From the IMG/VR virus record IMGVR_UViG_3300010410_000003, positions 1 through 37,992 of that record: a DNA stretch of 37,992 nt. The stretch is one strand, 5' to 3'. This DNA comes from a virus. Shown here one piece after another: positions 1 through 6,727 of the stretch (the first letter of the stretch is position 1; each line of letters starts with the position of its first letter). A program made the translations under genes and the position numbers. The notes under the pieces are model-generated. The model ran no database searches. It saw only the letters and a list, made by a program, of their open reading frames with translations, and was not told where the DNA came from.

Positions 1-99
1 CTGCTCAGGAAGGTTATTGTCTTCAGTCGCACGTTATCCACGAAAGCGATGACGGTATTCTCGCACTTTCCGCAGGTTCGTTCAAACTGACAACCCAGA
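1..99. repeat. Terminal direct repeat, left copy
   Basis: Bases 1-99 are identical to 37894-37992. One reading frame continues across the join when one copy is removed. This is the signature of a circular or circularly permuted genome assembled with a fixed overlap. It is probably an assembly artefact and not a biological terminal repeat. Unique length is 37,893 bp. Confidence 0.95.
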
Positions 100-440
100 C
101 GGCAGACTTCACAGCGACCAATTCGGTTAACGCCGGGCAGTTTATCCTTACGGGTGACGGCACGTATAATCCGACCTGCACTGCTGGAAGATTCTGCGGG
201 GTAGAGATTACCGTCGAATCCTACGTAACTGGAGTTGATGCAGTCCTTCACCTTTCAAACGCCGGAACTAACACGGATTGTATGCTTGAAGTTGATGCAG
301 GAGAAGCTACTTACCTGATGGACATTGCAGGCACGACCATTGTCGAAGCTGCTGACGTAACAAGCGGAAAGACCTGCGTTGCAGGTGCACGCTGTTATAT
401 TAACGGCGCAGTAGGAGTAATCCCCTTCTACGAGGATTGA
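1..440 (+). CDS. DUF2190-like head protein, C-terminal part (continues from 37155)
   Basis: This is the 3' end of the gene that starts at 37155 and crosses the artificial contig ends. Codons here begin at position 3, and the stop is TGA at 438-440. Joined across the 99-base overlap, the gene encodes about 392 aa. This part is a glycine-, alanine- and threonine-rich, beta-strand-type sequence without motifs I recognise. It forms the C-terminal extension beyond the DUF2190 region. It probably sits on the capsid surface, because the gene lies between the protease/scaffold gene and the major capsid gene. The following gene probably starts at 446, so the two are nearly contiguous. Confidence 0.8.
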   Translation, partial: AQEGYCLQSHVIHESDDGILALSAGSFKLTTQTADFTATNSVNAGQFILTGDGTYNPTCTAGRFCGVEITVESYVTGVDAVLHLSNAGTNTDCMLEVDAGEATYLMDIAGTTIVEAADVTSGKTCVAGARCYINGAVGVIPFYED

Positions 441-445
441 TATCT

Positions 446-790
446 GTGCGAAGACTTGACCTAACTAAGTATATGATCACTCAGGAAGTGGTCAACCAAA
501 AGAATCCGTTTGAACCGCTTAAGATAGAGATCCCGTACAACCTCAAGGATTCGATCATCGCGTTGATGTTCATTCCAGAACTTAAATTGTCCGGGCTTGA
601 ACTCCTCAAACAAAATGCACTCGCACTCAAAATTGAAGGGTGCAAAGAGGGTTGCATTATGCTTGAGGAAACGGAGTGGGAACGCATAAAGCGGGCCGTT
701 GACACCTTCCAGGGGTTCACCCGAAAGGACGTTGGTCTGGTTGAGCGAGTCACAAATGCAGAACAAATTGACATTAACAACAGAGGATAA
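446..790 (+). CDS. Conserved small head-module protein, unknown function
   Basis: A soluble protein of about 115 aa with no membrane segment and no motif I recognise. I chose GTG at 446 because the GAGG at 432-435 is then about 10 nt upstream. The alternative TTG at 437 overlaps the previous stop but leaves almost no space after the ribosome site. The gene lies directly upstream of the major capsid gene with a 3-nt gap, so co-translation and a role in head assembly are likely. The middle contains an alternating hydrophobic stretch followed by a CxxxC pair (EGCKEGC). Function is inferred from position only. Confidence 0.7.
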   Translation: MRRLDLTKYMITQEVVNQKNPFEPLKIEIPYNLKDSIIALMFIPELKLSGLELLKQNALALKIEGCKEGCIMLEETEWERIKRAVDTFQGFTRKDVGLVERVTNAEQIDINNRG

Positions 791-793
791 AAA

Positions 794-1930
794 ATGGCAG
801 AATTCTTAGAATTCATGGAAGACTGGACTGGATATCAGGGAGTCAAACCAAAACTGAACGAGATGGCACTGGCCCGGACGATTGACCTTATCGTAAATAA
901 GGAACGACTTTCCCCGATTCAGCATGCCGCGAAAATGGAAGAGGCGATCACCACCTCTGACTTCCCGTATCTGCTTGGCACCGTAATGGATCGGCAGCTG
1001 CTTGCGAACTATCGCGCAATGGAAGACCCTCTTTATGCCTGGAAAGACTACATGAAGATCGGGTCTGTTGCAGACTTCAGAACGGTAAGTAAAGAAAAAC
1101 TCGTTGGCAAGGACCCACTTCTCCCCGAGGTTCCGGAGAAAGGAGAGTATCAGCCATTCAAACCGGTGAACTGCCGGTATGAATATTCTGTGAAAAAGTA
1201 TGGTAAACAGTTTGATGTTTCCTATGAGTCTATCGTAAATGACGTTTTAGGCGCATTTAACGACATACCTGCGGAGATGGCAAACGGAGCGAAAGACACC
1301 GAAGCACACTTCGCCACCTCACTCATTGCAAGTGCAACTGCACCGAATCCGCTGCTCTACGGCGACACCATCACCGATTGCGGGCAGGAAGTGACAAATC
1401 TTGGCGCACTGCCGCTCACGATTGCAAACCTTGAGGCAACCATCGCACTAATGAAAGCCCAGACTGCACCGGTAACAGGAAAGATCCTCAGAGTCAGGCC
1501 TCGATATCTCGTTGTGCCGCCTCAGCTTGAGATGACTGCCCGTGCAATTCTTACGTCTGCATTTAAGACGTACATCCCAGATTCCACAGCAGCAGCAAGC
1601 GTTCCGATGCCGACAGCAAATGTCGTTCCTCAGGCAGGGATCCAGCTCAGGGTAAATGAGTGGCTCCCGTATATCGACACCACCGCAGGAGATTCCACTT
1701 GGTATCTGTTCGCAGAGCCATCCCGTGGGGCAGCAGTTGAAGTCGGATACCTAAGAGGCCACGAAACCCCAGAAGTTGTGATGAAAGCATCTGATAAAAC
1801 CAGCGTTGGTGGTGGACTTACCAGTCCATTCAGCGGGGATTTCGCTACAGATAACATATTCTACCGCGTGCGTGATGTTGTTGGCGGGACCCAGATGGAC
1901 CCCCGTATGACATACGCGCAGGTGGGATGA
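794..1930 (+). CDS. Major capsid protein, HK97 fold
   Basis: A 378-aa protein that forms the icosahedral shell. The N-terminal helical stretch, central charged segment (near residues 85-120, KLVGKDPLLPEVPEKGEY) and C-terminal section with strand-rich sequence ending near a TPEVVMKASDK-type segment resemble Mu gpT-like/HK97-type capsid proteins. It lacks a long N-terminal delta domain, and a separate scaffold domain is supplied by the protease gene at 36013, which fits this family. Position after the protease-scaffold and DUF2190 genes and before the connector genes is the normal order. A seven-T tract follows the stop and could cut transcription downstream. The assignment combines sequence impression and synteny. 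Confidence 0.85.
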   Translation: MAEFLEFMEDWTGYQGVKPKLNEMALARTIDLIVNKERLSPIQHAAKMEEAITTSDFPYLLGTVMDRQLLANYRAMEDPLYAWKDYMKIGSVADFRTVSKEKLVGKDPLLPEVPEKGEYQPFKPVNCRYEYSVKKYGKQFDVSYESIVNDVLGAFNDIPAEMANGAKDTEAHFATSLIASATAPNPLLYGDTITDCGQEVTNLGALPLTIANLEATIALMKAQTAPVTGKILRVRPRYLVVPPQLEMTARAILTSAFKTYIPDSTAAASVPMPTANVVPQAGIQLRVNEWLPYIDTTAGDSTWYLFAEPSRGAAVEVGYLRGHETPEVVMKASDKTSVGGGLTSPFSGDFATDNIFYRVRDVVGGTQMDPRMTYAQVG

Positions 1931-1940
1931 TCATCTCATC

Positions 1941-1947
1941 TTTTTTT
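1941..1947 (+). terminator. T-tract terminator after the capsid gene
   Basis: Seven consecutive T residues start 10 bases after the capsid stop codon. Archaeal RNA polymerase terminates at such tracts without a hairpin. Partial termination here would raise capsid transcript over the genes that follow. No hairpin is visible. Confidence 0.45.
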
Positions 1948-1959
1948 GAGGTATGAGGC

Positions 1960-2124
1960 ATGGTAGGCGCAAGTTACGGCGTGCAGTCTTACACCGGCAG
2001 AACGGCAATCACTGATGCGACGGTGTTTATTGAGTCCTTAGGAGCAAACACCCTTGTAGATCTTGAATGCTGGGCTGAGGCTGAGAATACCCGGGTTATG
2101 ATAGTTTACACGGTGTCGCTTTAA
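1960..2124 (+). CDS. Small unknown head-module protein
   Basis: A 54-aa protein starting at ATG 1960 with GAGG nine bases upstream and ending in TAA at 2122-2124. The sequence is short and rich in small polar residues and strand-forming stretches, with no motif or membrane segment. It lies between the capsid gene and a large structural gene, in the same orientation and with a 9-bp gap to the next start. It may be a minor decoration or stabilising protein. That role is only suggested by position. Confidence 0.55.
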   Translation: MVGASYGVQSYTGRTAITDATVFIESLGANTLVDLECWAEAENTRVMIVYTVSL

Positions 2125-2133
2125 GGGGTAGAT

Positions 2134-3246
2134 ATGGCAGGTAGTGTATTTGACAGGGTGAATGGCGTTCTGATAGATCGAGTCATCCTCGTTGATGCCG
2201 ACGCCGAACCCGTCACAGCAACAAACCGGGTGCCTATAGAGTTGCCCGATGAACAAGCCCCGCCCGCTGCAATCACAAATTACGCTCTTGAGACGGAGGG
2301 TAATTTAGCAGACGTCAAGACAAACTCTGATTCACTACCCCTCATCAAAGCGCAGACAGACAACATACCTGCACAGGGACAAGCACCCGCAGCCACATCC
2401 TTACCCGTTGTTCTTCCGGTCTTGCAGGCAGCAGACCTCAAGATTGTCACCATAAAGGACAATCCTCTGACGCTGGATAGCAAGCTCATGGTGAACTCAA
2501 AGCCATATGGCTTTGACATCGCACAGCGAAACCTCGCCGGGCATCTTCCATTCTCAAAGCTTGGTTTTAATCCGGATGTGGATGCTGATGAAGAGGATCT
2601 CTGGGCTGTTGGGGGGAAGTATGTATGGCCAGCAGCAGGGCAGCGCATGGAAGTTGTATCCTCAAGCGGGGATGATGCCGCATTAGGTACTGGTGCACGC
2701 ACCGTCCTTCTGACATATCTTGATTCTGACTTTGTAGAGCACACCGAAATAATTATTCTCGCGGGATTGACACCAGTCGCAACAGAAGCAACCGACATCT
2801 ACCGGATTAATTATTTCTGGGTGCTGACTGCCGGTACTGGAGGCAAAGCTGCGGGTAACATAGACATCCGTAACCTCGCAGACACTCCGATATACTCGCG
2901 CATACCTACGGGCCTGACACGGGCAAGAAACGTAATCTTCACCGTGCCTGCAGGCGTCTGCCTGTATATTTCACAAATCACATACTCTATAGGTTCATCG
3001 AAAGGAGGGGTTTTTGGGCGGTTCTCTTTTAGGGCAAACTATAATGAGCTGACAGATCTACCCACCTTGGTGATGTACCCATATTCAGAAATTGGGATCG
3101 ACTCGCAGGCATTCACAGTGAGTTTAACCGTGCCGATGAGGTTCTGTTCAGGCGTTGATCTGATAGTGTCTGTACAAGGGGATGCAACCAACGCCGATGC
3201 TGTTTGCAGTTGTCAGTATAGGGGATGGACGGAGGCCGAAGCATGA
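2134..3246 (+). CDS. Structural beta-rich protein, probable head decoration or adaptor
   Basis: A 370-aa protein. The first about 120 residues look like an extended linker with repeated A/P/T-rich segments. Residues about 140-250 have a pattern I associate with a structural protein family of marine phages: a segment with DEEDLWAVGG and WPAAG, then SSS/GDDA, GTGARTVLL, LDSDF and TAGTGGKAAGNI. The C-terminal third is a beta-sandwich-like sequence. No membrane segment or enzyme motif is present. Position between the capsid and connector genes supports a virion component, perhaps a decoration or neck protein. The family match is from memory. The exact role is unknown. Confidence 0.65.
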   Translation: MAGSVFDRVNGVLIDRVILVDADAEPVTATNRVPIELPDEQAPPAAITNYALETEGNLADVKTNSDSLPLIKAQTDNIPAQGQAPAATSLPVVLPVLQAADLKIVTIKDNPLTLDSKLMVNSKPYGFDIAQRNLAGHLPFSKLGFNPDVDADEEDLWAVGGKYVWPAAGQRMEVVSSSGDDAALGTGARTVLLTYLDSDFVEHTEIIILAGLTPVATEATDIYRINYFWVLTAGTGGKAAGNIDIRNLADTPIYSRIPTGLTRARNVIFTVPAGVCLYISQITYSIGSSKGGVFGRFSFRANYNELTDLPTLVMYPYSEIGIDSQAFTVSLTVPMRFCSGVDLIVSVQGDATNADAVCSCQYRGWTEAEA

Positions 3247-3395
3247 AACTCATATGTAGGCTCGGCATTCACAAGACCAAACGAGACAAGCAGTGGATCA
3301 TAGACGGCGTGCCTATGATCGGAGCATACTGCCAGCGGTGCGGCACGTTCATACCGAAGGAGGATAAAAAGCATGGCATACTGCACGACAGATGA
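3243..3395 (+). CDS. Small Cys-containing protein, possible zinc knuckle
   Basis: A 50-aa basic protein whose ATG overlaps the previous stop (ATGA at 3243-3246). Its end overlaps the next gene's start at 3373 by 23 bases. It carries a CQRC pair at residues 30-33 and a further Cys at residue 5, with His at residues 10, 44 and 48, so a small metal site is possible. Many tiny CxxC proteins occur in this genome. Position within the head operon could mean a host-interaction gene carried along, or simply a minor protein. Function is unknown. Confidence 0.55.
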   Translation: MKLICRLGIHKTKRDKQWIIDGVPMIGAYCQRCGTFIPKEDKKHGILHDR

Positions 3396-3786
3396 CGTAT
3401 ACTTGGAGGCTGGCACCAGTGTAGGAACGGCAACAGAAGCAAACATCACAGACATGATCACGCGGTCGGATAAGGAGATCAACTCCAAGCTGCGGTCACT
3501 TGGAATTACAAGTTACCCAGAATCAGATGACGACCTTGAGACGGCATCGATCTTTCTGACAGTCGCAAAGATCAAAAGACGACAGGCGCACGAACTCAGC
3601 AGGCCGGGATCACTCAAACTTGGGAACGACATCGCATTCAGCACGGCACCAGAAGCAGAGGCAAAAGCAGCAGAGGATAAAGCGTATGATGCTATATCAC
3701 AGTATGCCGACTATGCAGGCGGTTCCGGTCTGTACATAGTGCCGAATCCAGATGATCCCTGGCTTGATGTAAGGGAGACGATCTGA
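3373..3786 (+). CDS. Head-tail connector protein (gp6-like)
   Basis: A 137-aa, mostly helical protein. Its opening (MAYCTTDDVYLEAG, then DMITRSDKEINSKL and an alternating helix with AKIKRRQAHEL) fits the HK97 gp6/DUF1320-type adaptor family, which forms a ring under the portal. The C-terminal segment with NPDDPWLD is also typical of the family's extended end. It is preceded by AAGGAGGA at 3357-3364, a strong ribosome site. It overlaps the head closure gene by one base. The assignment relies on family pattern and gene order. Confidence 0.7.
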   Translation: MAYCTTDDVYLEAGTSVGTATEANITDMITRSDKEINSKLRSLGITSYPESDDDLETASIFLTVAKIKRRQAHELSRPGSLKLGNDIAFSTAPEAEAKAAEDKAYDAISQYADYAGGSGLYIVPNPDDPWLDVRETI

Positions 3787-4136
3787 TGGTCCTTCCAACG
3801 GTTTTTTTGATACATTCGGCCACAATCCGGCATACCACAGGGACGACTGAGGATAGTTACGGCAACCTGATACCTACAACGAGCGACACTGTGGTGTCCT
3901 GCCGCTTTGTAGCATCAAAGGAGGTGATGAGTTCGGGTAGTAGTGATCTTGGGTATATTTCATCTGTGCCCCGTATCCTGCTACCTGCAGGCACGACAAT
4001 TGAGGACGAAGATAAGATCATATCCACGGTGGCGGGATTCGCACAGACTTATACAGTCACGGCCAAAAACATCATTTATGAAGCTGCGGTCAACCAAATC
4101 TCACATATTAACTGTGAGTTGGCGGCGGTGGTATGA
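3786..4136 (+). CDS. Head-tail joining/closure protein
   Basis: A 116-aa beta-rich protein with a pattern common to head closure (stopper) proteins: a short N-terminal strand, a TTGTTEDSYGN turn, C-R-F in the middle, and a late VTAKNIIYE strand. It follows the connector gene directly and overlaps the next gene by four bases. A strong internal Shine-Dalgarno-like sequence precedes Met-48 at 3927 but overlaps that codon, so an internal start is unlikely. The role is closing the portal channel and providing the tail docking surface. Identification is mainly by size and order. Confidence 0.6.
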   Translation: MVLPTVFLIHSATIRHTTGTTEDSYGNLIPTTSDTVVSCRFVASKEVMSSGSSDLGYISSVPRILLPAGTTIEDEDKIISTVAGFAQTYTVTAKNIIYEAAVNQISHINCELAAVV

Positions 4137-4486
4137 TGGATGAATGTAGTTCATCCAGCACGGACCGTGAAGAACTACGGGACATCACGACCGAGACCCG
4201 CGCTGATGTGCGGCACATGAATGAGACGCTCAAAATGTTTATCGCTCGTATGGAAGAGTGTGATCAGCGAGTGAGGAATCTTGAGATATACGGGGGGACA
4301 CTAAGTCAAAAAAGTGCAAAAGAAATTGATTCCCTTGAAAATAGGGTCAATAACATTGAAAGTGATTTCGATATTATCCGTGGTGCAGAAAAACAGGCAG
4401 GACGGGTTGCCGCGATTGTCGCAGGGATCATATCGATTGGAACAGGTATTGTTGGTGTGATTGTGTCTTTACTGATGGTGAGATGA
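4133..4486 (+). CDS. Coiled-coil protein with C-terminal membrane segment, XhlA/holin-like
   Basis: A 117-aa protein. The first about 85 residues form a charged heptad-rich helix, including ETRADVRHMNETLKMFIARM and SLENRVNNIESDF. A single hydrophobic helix near residues 93-115 (VAAIVAGIISIGTGIVGVIVSL) is followed by a short basic end. This layout matches XhlA-type holin accessory proteins, in which the coiled coil faces the cytoplasm and the helix sits in the membrane. Such genes normally lie in lysis modules, so its place in the head-tail joining operon is odd. It could instead be a membrane-tethered assembly factor. No endolysin neighbour is seen. Confidence 0.55.
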   Translation: MMDECSSSSTDREELRDITTETRADVRHMNETLKMFIARMEECDQRVRNLEIYGGTLSQKSAKEIDSLENRVNNIESDFDIIRGAEKQAGRVAAIVAGIISIGTGIVGVIVSLLMVR

Positions 4487-4848
4487 TGGCAGACAGTATC
4501 AAAGGTCTGAAGAACGTGCAGATGACATTCAAGGCACTTGCAAAGGAGATTGAGAAAAAGCAGAAAACAGCATTAAAACTTGCGGCGGTTGCATACCAGA
4601 ACGATGTGAAGAAGAAAGCACCATACCTGACAGGCACATACCGGCGCTCAATCCATACACAGATGGTATCCTCAAGCAGAGCATTAGTAGGCACTAACCT
4701 GCCATATGGCAAGAGGCTTGAGTATGGCTATGCAGACACCGACAAGCTTGGCAGAACTTACAATCAGGTAGCACAACCGCATTTCAGGCCCGCAATGGAC
4801 GAAGGGATAGACAGGTATGTTAAGATTTATCTTGAGGGGTTATACTGA
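4483..4848 (+). CDS. HK97 gp10-like head-tail/tail component
   Basis: A 121-aa basic protein with the signature of HK97 gp10-type tail completion proteins: an N-terminal helix rich in Lys, then KKKAPYLTGTYRRSIH, an LPYGKRLEYG segment, and AQPHFRPAMDEG near the C-terminus. The family completes the tail end or the joining interface. The ATG overlaps the previous stop (ATGA at 4483-4486), and the stop overlaps the next start. Neighbouring DUF3168-like and major tail genes confirm the context. Confidence 0.8.
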   Translation: MMADSIKGLKNVQMTFKALAKEIEKKQKTALKLAAVAYQNDVKKKAPYLTGTYRRSIHTQMVSSSRALVGTNLPYGKRLEYGYADTDKLGRTYNQVAQPHFRPAMDEGIDRYVKIYLEGLY

Positions 4849-5258
4849 TGCGTGACGTAGTTTATGCGCTTATCACGCTGCTTAAGGCTGACTCAAAGGT
4901 GGCCGCAGTTGCAGGCACCAAAGTTTACAGAAAGAAGCTGCCACTTAATCCCACGTTCCCAGCGATCACAGTTTCAAAGGTTGATGGTATCAGAGATGAG
5001 ATCACCAACACAGGGGGGTATGCCCATTCTCGGGTGCAGGTCACTACATGGGCAGAGACGCCAGGACCTGAAGAAGACCTTGCAGAAACCTGTGCCAATG
5101 TGTTGCACAGACTGACGAACAAAACGGTATTATATGGCACTAATCAATGGGTGCGTATAATATCCGTGAGAGACGCCGGGAGTATCCCGGATGACAATGC
5201 AGAGATCCCGCTCTATATGGAGCACCGGGATTTTATGATCCACTACGATTACCAATGA
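4848..5258 (+). CDS. Tail terminator/completion protein (DUF3168-like)
   Basis: A 136-aa protein that fits the DUF3168/lambda gpU-like tail terminator group: an N-terminal helix (DVVYALITLLKAD), the VAGTKVYRKKLP segment, PAITVSKVDG, then RVQVTTWAETP and a C-terminal HRDFMIHYDYQ strand. Such proteins cap the tail tube and attach it to the head. The start overlaps the previous gene's stop (TGATG). It precedes the major tail gene, the usual order. No unusual features are seen. Confidence 0.75.
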   Translation: MRDVVYALITLLKADSKVAAVAGTKVYRKKLPLNPTFPAITVSKVDGIRDEITNTGGYAHSRVQVTTWAETPGPEEDLAETCANVLHRLTNKTVLYGTNQWVRIISVRDAGSIPDDNAEIPLYMEHRDFMIHYDYQ

Positions 5259-5271
5259 GGTAAATGAAAAA

Positions 5272-6015
5272 ATGACAGAAGAAGCACAATGCGCAATTGG
5301 AACAACCATTCTCCGAAATGGGCTCGCACTTGGCGAGATGCACGAGCCATCTATGCCAGACACTACTGGCGATTTGAACGACACCAACTCACAGAACAAC
5401 GTCGGCGGGGTTAAGACCACCTGCGTGGGATGGATTGGGAACGGTGTTCTCGGCTTCAAACTATTCTATACCGGAAGCACGGCGCAGGAAACACTGAGGG
5501 CAGCGATCTACGACCGGGCCTTTGACATCTGGGAAGTTGTTATGCCGATGAACTTCAACGACGGGAAGAACGGGTTTACCTGGTCAGGTCAGATCAGCAA
5601 ATGCAGCCTGATGAATGACGGCAGCGCATCCCCATACCTCGACATGGAAGTGACTGTGAACGGGAAGATCACCGCAACTTCAACAGCATCTGCCGGGCTT
5701 ACCACAGGATTCTTCTCTATCGCAGACGATGGGGCCAATGCACTCGCGCCATCCCCAGCGGCATCGGGATCGGTATATGAGTATACTGTCGAGGCATACT
5801 CGGACAGCCTAACCGTAGCGATCACACCAACGGCGACCGCAGGAACTATCCGGGTGAATGGTGTTGTTGTTGCAACAGGTGCGGCATCAGCTGCAATTAC
5901 ACTCAACACCGGGACTGGTGCAGTTACAATGATCCCCATCACGGTCAAAGAGCTGAACAAAACCTCAAAGATATACTGGCTACGGTTTGTCATTGGAACG
6001 ACAGCACAGCCCTGA
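5272..6015 (+). CDS. Major tail protein with C-terminal Ig-like domain
   Basis: A 247-aa tube protein. Residues 1-about 145 contain the tube fold, with FDIWEVVMPMNF and KNGFTWSGQISKCSLMND resembling tail tube strands and the ending DMEVTVNGKITAT. Residues about 160-247 form an added beta-sandwich domain (YTVEAYSDSLTVAITPTA, then TIRVNGVVV and TVKELNKTSKIYWLRFVIG), like cadherin-like/Big domains added to siphovirus tube subunits. The decoration would project from the tail and may bind cell surfaces. GAGGT lies upstream of ATG 5272. It is followed by the tail chaperone genes, as expected. Confidence 0.75.
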   Translation: MTEEAQCAIGTTILRNGLALGEMHEPSMPDTTGDLNDTNSQNNVGGVKTTCVGWIGNGVLGFKLFYTGSTAQETLRAAIYDRAFDIWEVVMPMNFNDGKNGFTWSGQISKCSLMNDGSASPYLDMEVTVNGKITATSTASAGLTTGFFSIADDGANALAPSPAASGSVYEYTVEAYSDSLTVAITPTATAGTIRVNGVVVATGAASAAITLNTGTGAVTMIPITVKELNKTSKIYWLRFVIGTTAQP

Positions 6016-6026
6016 GAGTGAGCTAA

Positions 6027-6422
6027 ATGGATGGACGTAAACACTCAGTAATTGAGGCAGGCGGGAAGGTGTACAACCTCCGTGCCTCTTTTAACGCGAT
6101 GGCAATGTTTGAGGAAAACATTGGGCCAATCCAGATGCTTACAGGCAAAGAGGCAAAAACCATTGTTGGATTCCGGGGGTTAGTCTGGGCAACGGCTAAT
6201 GCTTGTGGCACCAGCATCACACTGGATCAGGCAGGGGATATCTGCGAGGACTATGCAGATGAAAACGGATATGAAGCTTTTGTGAAGAAGATGCAGAGCG
6301 TCATAAACGAGAGCGGGTGGATGGGTAACAAGAATGGGGCCGATACAAAAAACGCACAGGTCAAACCCAAAAATGCCTCAAAGAAATTATCAGAGACTAT
6401 GAGCGAATTGCCTACGGAATAG
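6027..6422 (+). CDS. Tail assembly chaperone, short form (gpG-like)
   Basis: A 131-aa protein between the major tail and tape measure genes, the fixed location of tail chaperones. The sequence begins with a strand-rich section (GGKVYNLRASFNAMAMFEENI) and continues with helices, the usual pattern. The Lys/Asn-rich tail (residues about 102-125) is encoded over a run of adenines that contains the shift site at 6347-6353. The short form ends at TAG 6420-6422. It binds the tape measure protein and tube subunits during assembly. Functional assignment is by synteny and pattern. Confidence 0.7.
   Translation: MDGRKHSVIEAGGKVYNLRASFNAMAMFEENIGPIQMLTGKEAKTIVGFRGLVWATANACGTSITLDQAGDICEDYADENGYEAFVKKMQSVINESGWMGNKNGADTKNAQVKPKNASKKLSETMSELPTE
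6347..6353 (+). promoter_or_regulatory. -1 programmed frameshift site, A AAA AAC
   Basis: In the zero frame of the chaperone gene the codons are ACA AAA AAC, giving the heptamer A-AAA-AAC (X XXY YYZ rule). Moving back one base enters an open frame running without a stop to 6727. That frame encodes a chaperone-like extension. No clear downstream stem was identified by eye. Confidence 0.7.
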
Positions 6423-6727
6423 GCGACCTCAAACCTTTTGAGTTTTGGGCGATGACCCCTGCAGAGATTGAGCCTTATATCAATGCACGAGTTAAGCGAG
6501 AGGAGGAAAAAACAAAGATGGAAAATGAAAGAATCGGGCTAATCTGCTCAGTGATTCAAAATGGCGTCCCGATTGGATACGCGAAGAGTGGTGCAAAGAA
6601 GCATAAGCCATCTGACTATTTTGGATCGTCTGAGCCAAAGACTGAGAAGAAAGACCCGACACAACAGATATTCGAGACTATGAATGCTTGGTGCAGCGCA
6701 ACGAAAGGGTGTGGTATAAGTGGCTGA
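6353..6727 (+). CDS. Tail assembly chaperone extension (gpT-like), made by -1 frameshift
   Basis: This frame is the 3' half of a gpGT-type fusion. It stays open from the heptamer at 6347 to the TGA at 6725-6727, giving about 124 residues and a fused product of about 233 aa. The start of the extension (KEIIRDYERIAYGIGDL) and the segment FWAMTPAEIEPYINARVKREE is typical of second-half chaperone domains and carries conserved Trp and acidic residues. The ATG at 6452 lies inside this conserved region, so independent initiation there would truncate it. The gene overlaps the GTG start of the tape measure gene at 6720. The long form recruits tube subunits to the tape measure. Confidence 0.7.
   Translation, partial: RTGQTQKCLKEIIRDYERIAYGIGDLKPFEFWAMTPAEIEPYINARVKREEEKTKMENERIGLICSVIQNGVPIGYAKSGAKKHKPSDYFGSSEPKTEKKDPTQQIFETMNAWCSATKGCGISG

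Noticed and set aside
3919-3930. Strong internal Shine-Dalgarno-like sequence and ATG in the head closure gene
   Set aside because: The SD overlaps the ATG, leaving no spacing for initiation. It is explained by the codons for Lys-Glu-Val-Met.
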